Of a stretch of DNA of 7,067 bases, positions 5,634-7,067 are shown piece after piece. The DNA comes from Candidatus Staskawiczbacteria bacterium RIFCSPLOWO2_01_FULL_38_12b. Its GTDB lineage: Bacteria > Patescibacteriota > Minisyncoccia > Minisyncoccales > Staskawiczbacteraceae. The DNA is taken from the NCBI GenBank assembly GCA_001820255.1, contig MHPA01000027.1:1-7067 (forward strand), given 5' to 3'. A program made the translations under genes and the position numbers. How positions within the stretch are numbered: position 1 is the stretch's first letter; the number at the start of each line of letters is the position of its first letter. The notes under the pieces were generated by a model, which saw only the letters and a program-made list of their open reading frames with translations, was not told the origin of the DNA and ran no database searches.

Positions 5634-6141
5634 GTTGGAAATACCGTATGTCATTACGGGAGGCATGGCGGTTTCGGTGTGGGGCAGACCTCGCAGTACG
5701 ATGGATATTGATATTATTGTTAAGCTTGAGCCGAAAAATGTTCAAATGCTAATTAAAGAGTTGCTGAATATCGATAAGGATGTATATGTATCCGAGGACG
5801 CAATAAAAGAGGCGTTAGAGCGAAAGGGAGAATTTAATTTTATTGATCCAAACACTCAACTAAAAGTTGATTTTTGGATAGTAAAAAATATATTTAATCA
5901 GCAAGAAATTCAAAGAGCGGTTCCCCAAGAATTTGAAGGATATCATGTGCAGTTTGTTTCTCCCGAAGATCTGATCTTAAGCAAACTGCTGTGGCACCAA
6001 GAATCCTATTCAACTAAACAGTTAGATGATATAAAATCAGTGTTGGCAATTTCAAAAGTTGATATGGAATATATTAAAAATTGGGCAGAAAAACAAGATA
6101 CCATTGAAATATTAAATACATTATTAAGTGAGATAAAATAG
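5587..6141 (+). CDS. Nucleotidyltransferase-fold protein (MNT/AbiEii-like)
   Basis: This is a 184-residue protein of the polymerase-beta-type nucleotidyltransferase superfamily. It shows the core signature G-G-M-A-V (25-29), then W-G-R-P-R-S-T-M-D-I-D (32-42), so the two metal-binding acidic residues are Asp40 and Asp42. A third candidate is Asp95 in QLKVDFWI. The later block SPEDLILSKLLWHQ (125-138) and KQLDDIKSVL (144-153) match the C-terminal helical part common in AbiEii/DUF6036-type proteins. Known relatives transfer nucleotides to protein or tRNA targets in toxin-antitoxin or abortive-infection systems; the substrate here cannot be read from sequence. The catalytic triad looks intact. 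The ATG at 5587 begins inside the preceding 64-residue gene. recA begins 20 bp after its stop, with no terminator between, so co-transcription with recA is possible. Confidence 0.85.
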   Translation: MEIEDLLLRVAKILDKLEIPYVITGGMAVSVWGRPRSTMDIDIIVKLEPKNVQMLIKELLNIDKDVYVSEDAIKEALERKGEFNFIDPNTQLKVDFWIVKNIFNQQEIQRAVPQEFEGYHVQFVSPEDLILSKLLWHQESYSTKQLDDIKSVLAISKVDMEYIKNWAEKQDTIEILNTLLSEIK

Positions 6142-6161
6142 TATTAATAAATAAAAAATTC

Positions 6162-7067
6162 ATGTCTAAAGAAAAAAAAGAATTAAAAAAAGAACCTGAA
6201 AAAAGGGGAAATAAAGTACTGGACTCTGCGATTGAAGATATTAAAACACGTTTTGGAGAAGGGGCGATTATGAGATTAAGTGAAACCAATAAAGTGAATG
6301 TGGATGCTATTCCTACCGGATCCATTGCCATGGATATGGCTTTGGGTGTTGGTGGCATGCCTCGCGGAAGAATTATTGAAGTTTACGGTGCGGAGTCAAG
6401 CGGTAAAACCACCCTGTGTTTGCATGTGGTAGCTGAGGCGCAAAAAAAAGGCGGGGTGTGCGCTTACATTGATGCCGAACATGCCATGGATCCGGATTAT
6501 GCCAAGCGCCTTGGGGTCAACACCAATGATTTATTAATTTCCCAGCCCGATTCTGGCGAGCATGCTTTGCAAATCGTGGAAACGCTGGTCAACACCAAAA
6601 ACGTGGACGTGATTGTGGTAGATTCGGTGGCGGCTTTAACTCCCCAGCGCGAAATAGAAGGCGAAATTGGCGACCAGCATATGGGGTTACAGGCTCGTAT
6701 GATGAGCCAGGCCTGTCGGAAATTATCGGCTATCGCCGCCAAATCAAATACGATGATTATCTTTATCAATCAAACGCGCATGAAAATTGGCATGGTGTTT
6801 GGAAATCCGGAAACCACACCCGGAGGTTTAGCCTTAAAGTTTTATGCTTCTGTTAGAGTGAATTTGGCTCGAACCGCCCAGATAAAATCGGGTGATGAAA
6901 TTGTCGGCAACCGCGTAAAAGCCAAAGTGGTAAAAAATAAAGTGGCGGCGCCATTTCGTGTTGCCGAATTTGATATTTATTATAACGAGGGTATTTCAAA
7001 GTCGGGCGATGCGCTGCGTGCGGGACTGGCCAGTGGAGCGATAAAACAGGTGGGAAATACATTTACC
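6162..7067 (+). CDS. recA: Recombinase RecA (3' end outside window)
   Basis: The frame is open from ATG 6162 to the window edge (302 codons), so there is no stop in view. RecA forms filaments on single-stranded DNA, drives strand exchange and activates LexA-type cleavage. Motifs seen, with E. coli equivalents offset by +10: Walker A GAESSGKTT (76-84), the catalytic Glu in DAEHAMDP (about Glu106), Walker B VIVVDS (Asp154), loop L1 EIEGEIGDQHMG, and loop L2 RMKIGMVFGNPETTPGG (from 206). VVKNKVAAPF follows. The N-terminus carries about 10 extra residues compared with E. coli, rich in Lys/Glu (residues 3-15). Residue 205, just before L2, is Thr where E. coli has Ile. No intein is present in the visible part. 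No Shine-Dalgarno is seen before the ATG. The missing part should be the C-terminal domain, about 40-60 residues. Confidence 0.98.
   Translation, partial: MSKEKKELKKEPEKRGNKVLDSAIEDIKTRFGEGAIMRLSETNKVNVDAIPTGSIAMDMALGVGGMPRGRIIEVYGAESSGKTTLCLHVVAEAQKKGGVCAYIDAEHAMDPDYAKRLGVNTNDLLISQPDSGEHALQIVETLVNTKNVDVIVVDSVAALTPQREIEGEIGDQHMGLQARMMSQACRKLSAIAAKSNTMIIFINQTRMKIGMVFGNPETTPGGLALKFYASVRVNLARTAQIKSGDEIVGNRVKAKVVKNKVAAPFRVAEFDIYYNEGISKSGDALRAGLASGAIKQVGNTFT

Noticed and set aside
1..7067. TGA-to-glycine recoding (Gracilibacteria/SR1 type)
   Set aside because: All six complete stop codons are TAA or TAG, but no in-frame TGA occurs in rpoC, ftsK or recA, where many glycines are conserved and all are read from GGN.
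1..7067. tRNA, rRNA, CRISPR array or insertion sequence
   Set aside because: No cloverleaf with a T-loop GTTCRA motif, no rRNA segment, no regularly spaced repeats with unique spacers, and no transposase was found.

Overview
The window looks like a piece of a small, AT-leaning bacterial chromosome. Three core genes are certain: the 3' part of rpoC (RNA polymerase beta' subunit), a complete short SpoIIIE/FtsK-type DNA translocase, and the first 302 codons of recA. All genes are on the + strand. Intergenic regions carry short degenerate AT-rich repeats, and Shine-Dalgarno sequences are poor or absent. Together with rpoC, ftsK and recA lying close to each other, this suggests a Candidate Phyla Radiation (Patescibacteria/Parcubacteria-like) genome. 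That placement is an inference and was not tested by phylogeny. The standard code is used: no in-frame TGA interrupts any gene, which argues against the TGA=Gly lineages.

Layout. (1) rpoC ends at 1604. (2) A highly structured spacer follows (1605-1895): a long hairpin with 21-bp basal arms (1612-1699), a compact three-way-junction fold (1720-1770), a clean terminator (1789-1816), a 12-bp tandem repeat and a TATAAT promoter. (3) A two-gene cassette with zero intergenic spacing (1896-2954) encodes a small GIY-YIG-like protein that seems to have lost its catalytic Arg, and a stand-alone proteasome/HslV-fold Ntn hydrolase with its Thr nucleophile right after Met1. (4) A 200-bp spacer holds palindromes, a probable ftsK promoter and degenerate CATAAAG-type repeats. 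(5) ftsK (3155-5356) is followed at once by a perfect 12-bp hairpin. (6) A small basic protein overlaps a MNT/AbiEii-like nucleotidyltransferase by 47 nt (5439-6141), which looks like a toxin-antitoxin arrangement. (7) recA starts at 6162 and runs off the window.

Functionally, transcription (rpoC), chromosome segregation (ftsK) and recombination/repair (recA) form the housekeeping backbone. Two small accessory modules sit in the gaps between them. The GIY-YIG-like plus Ntn-hydrolase pair is the best candidate for an undescribed system: it has its own promoter, is insulated by a terminator, looks more AT-rich than its neighbours, and joins two families that I do not know as a named pair.
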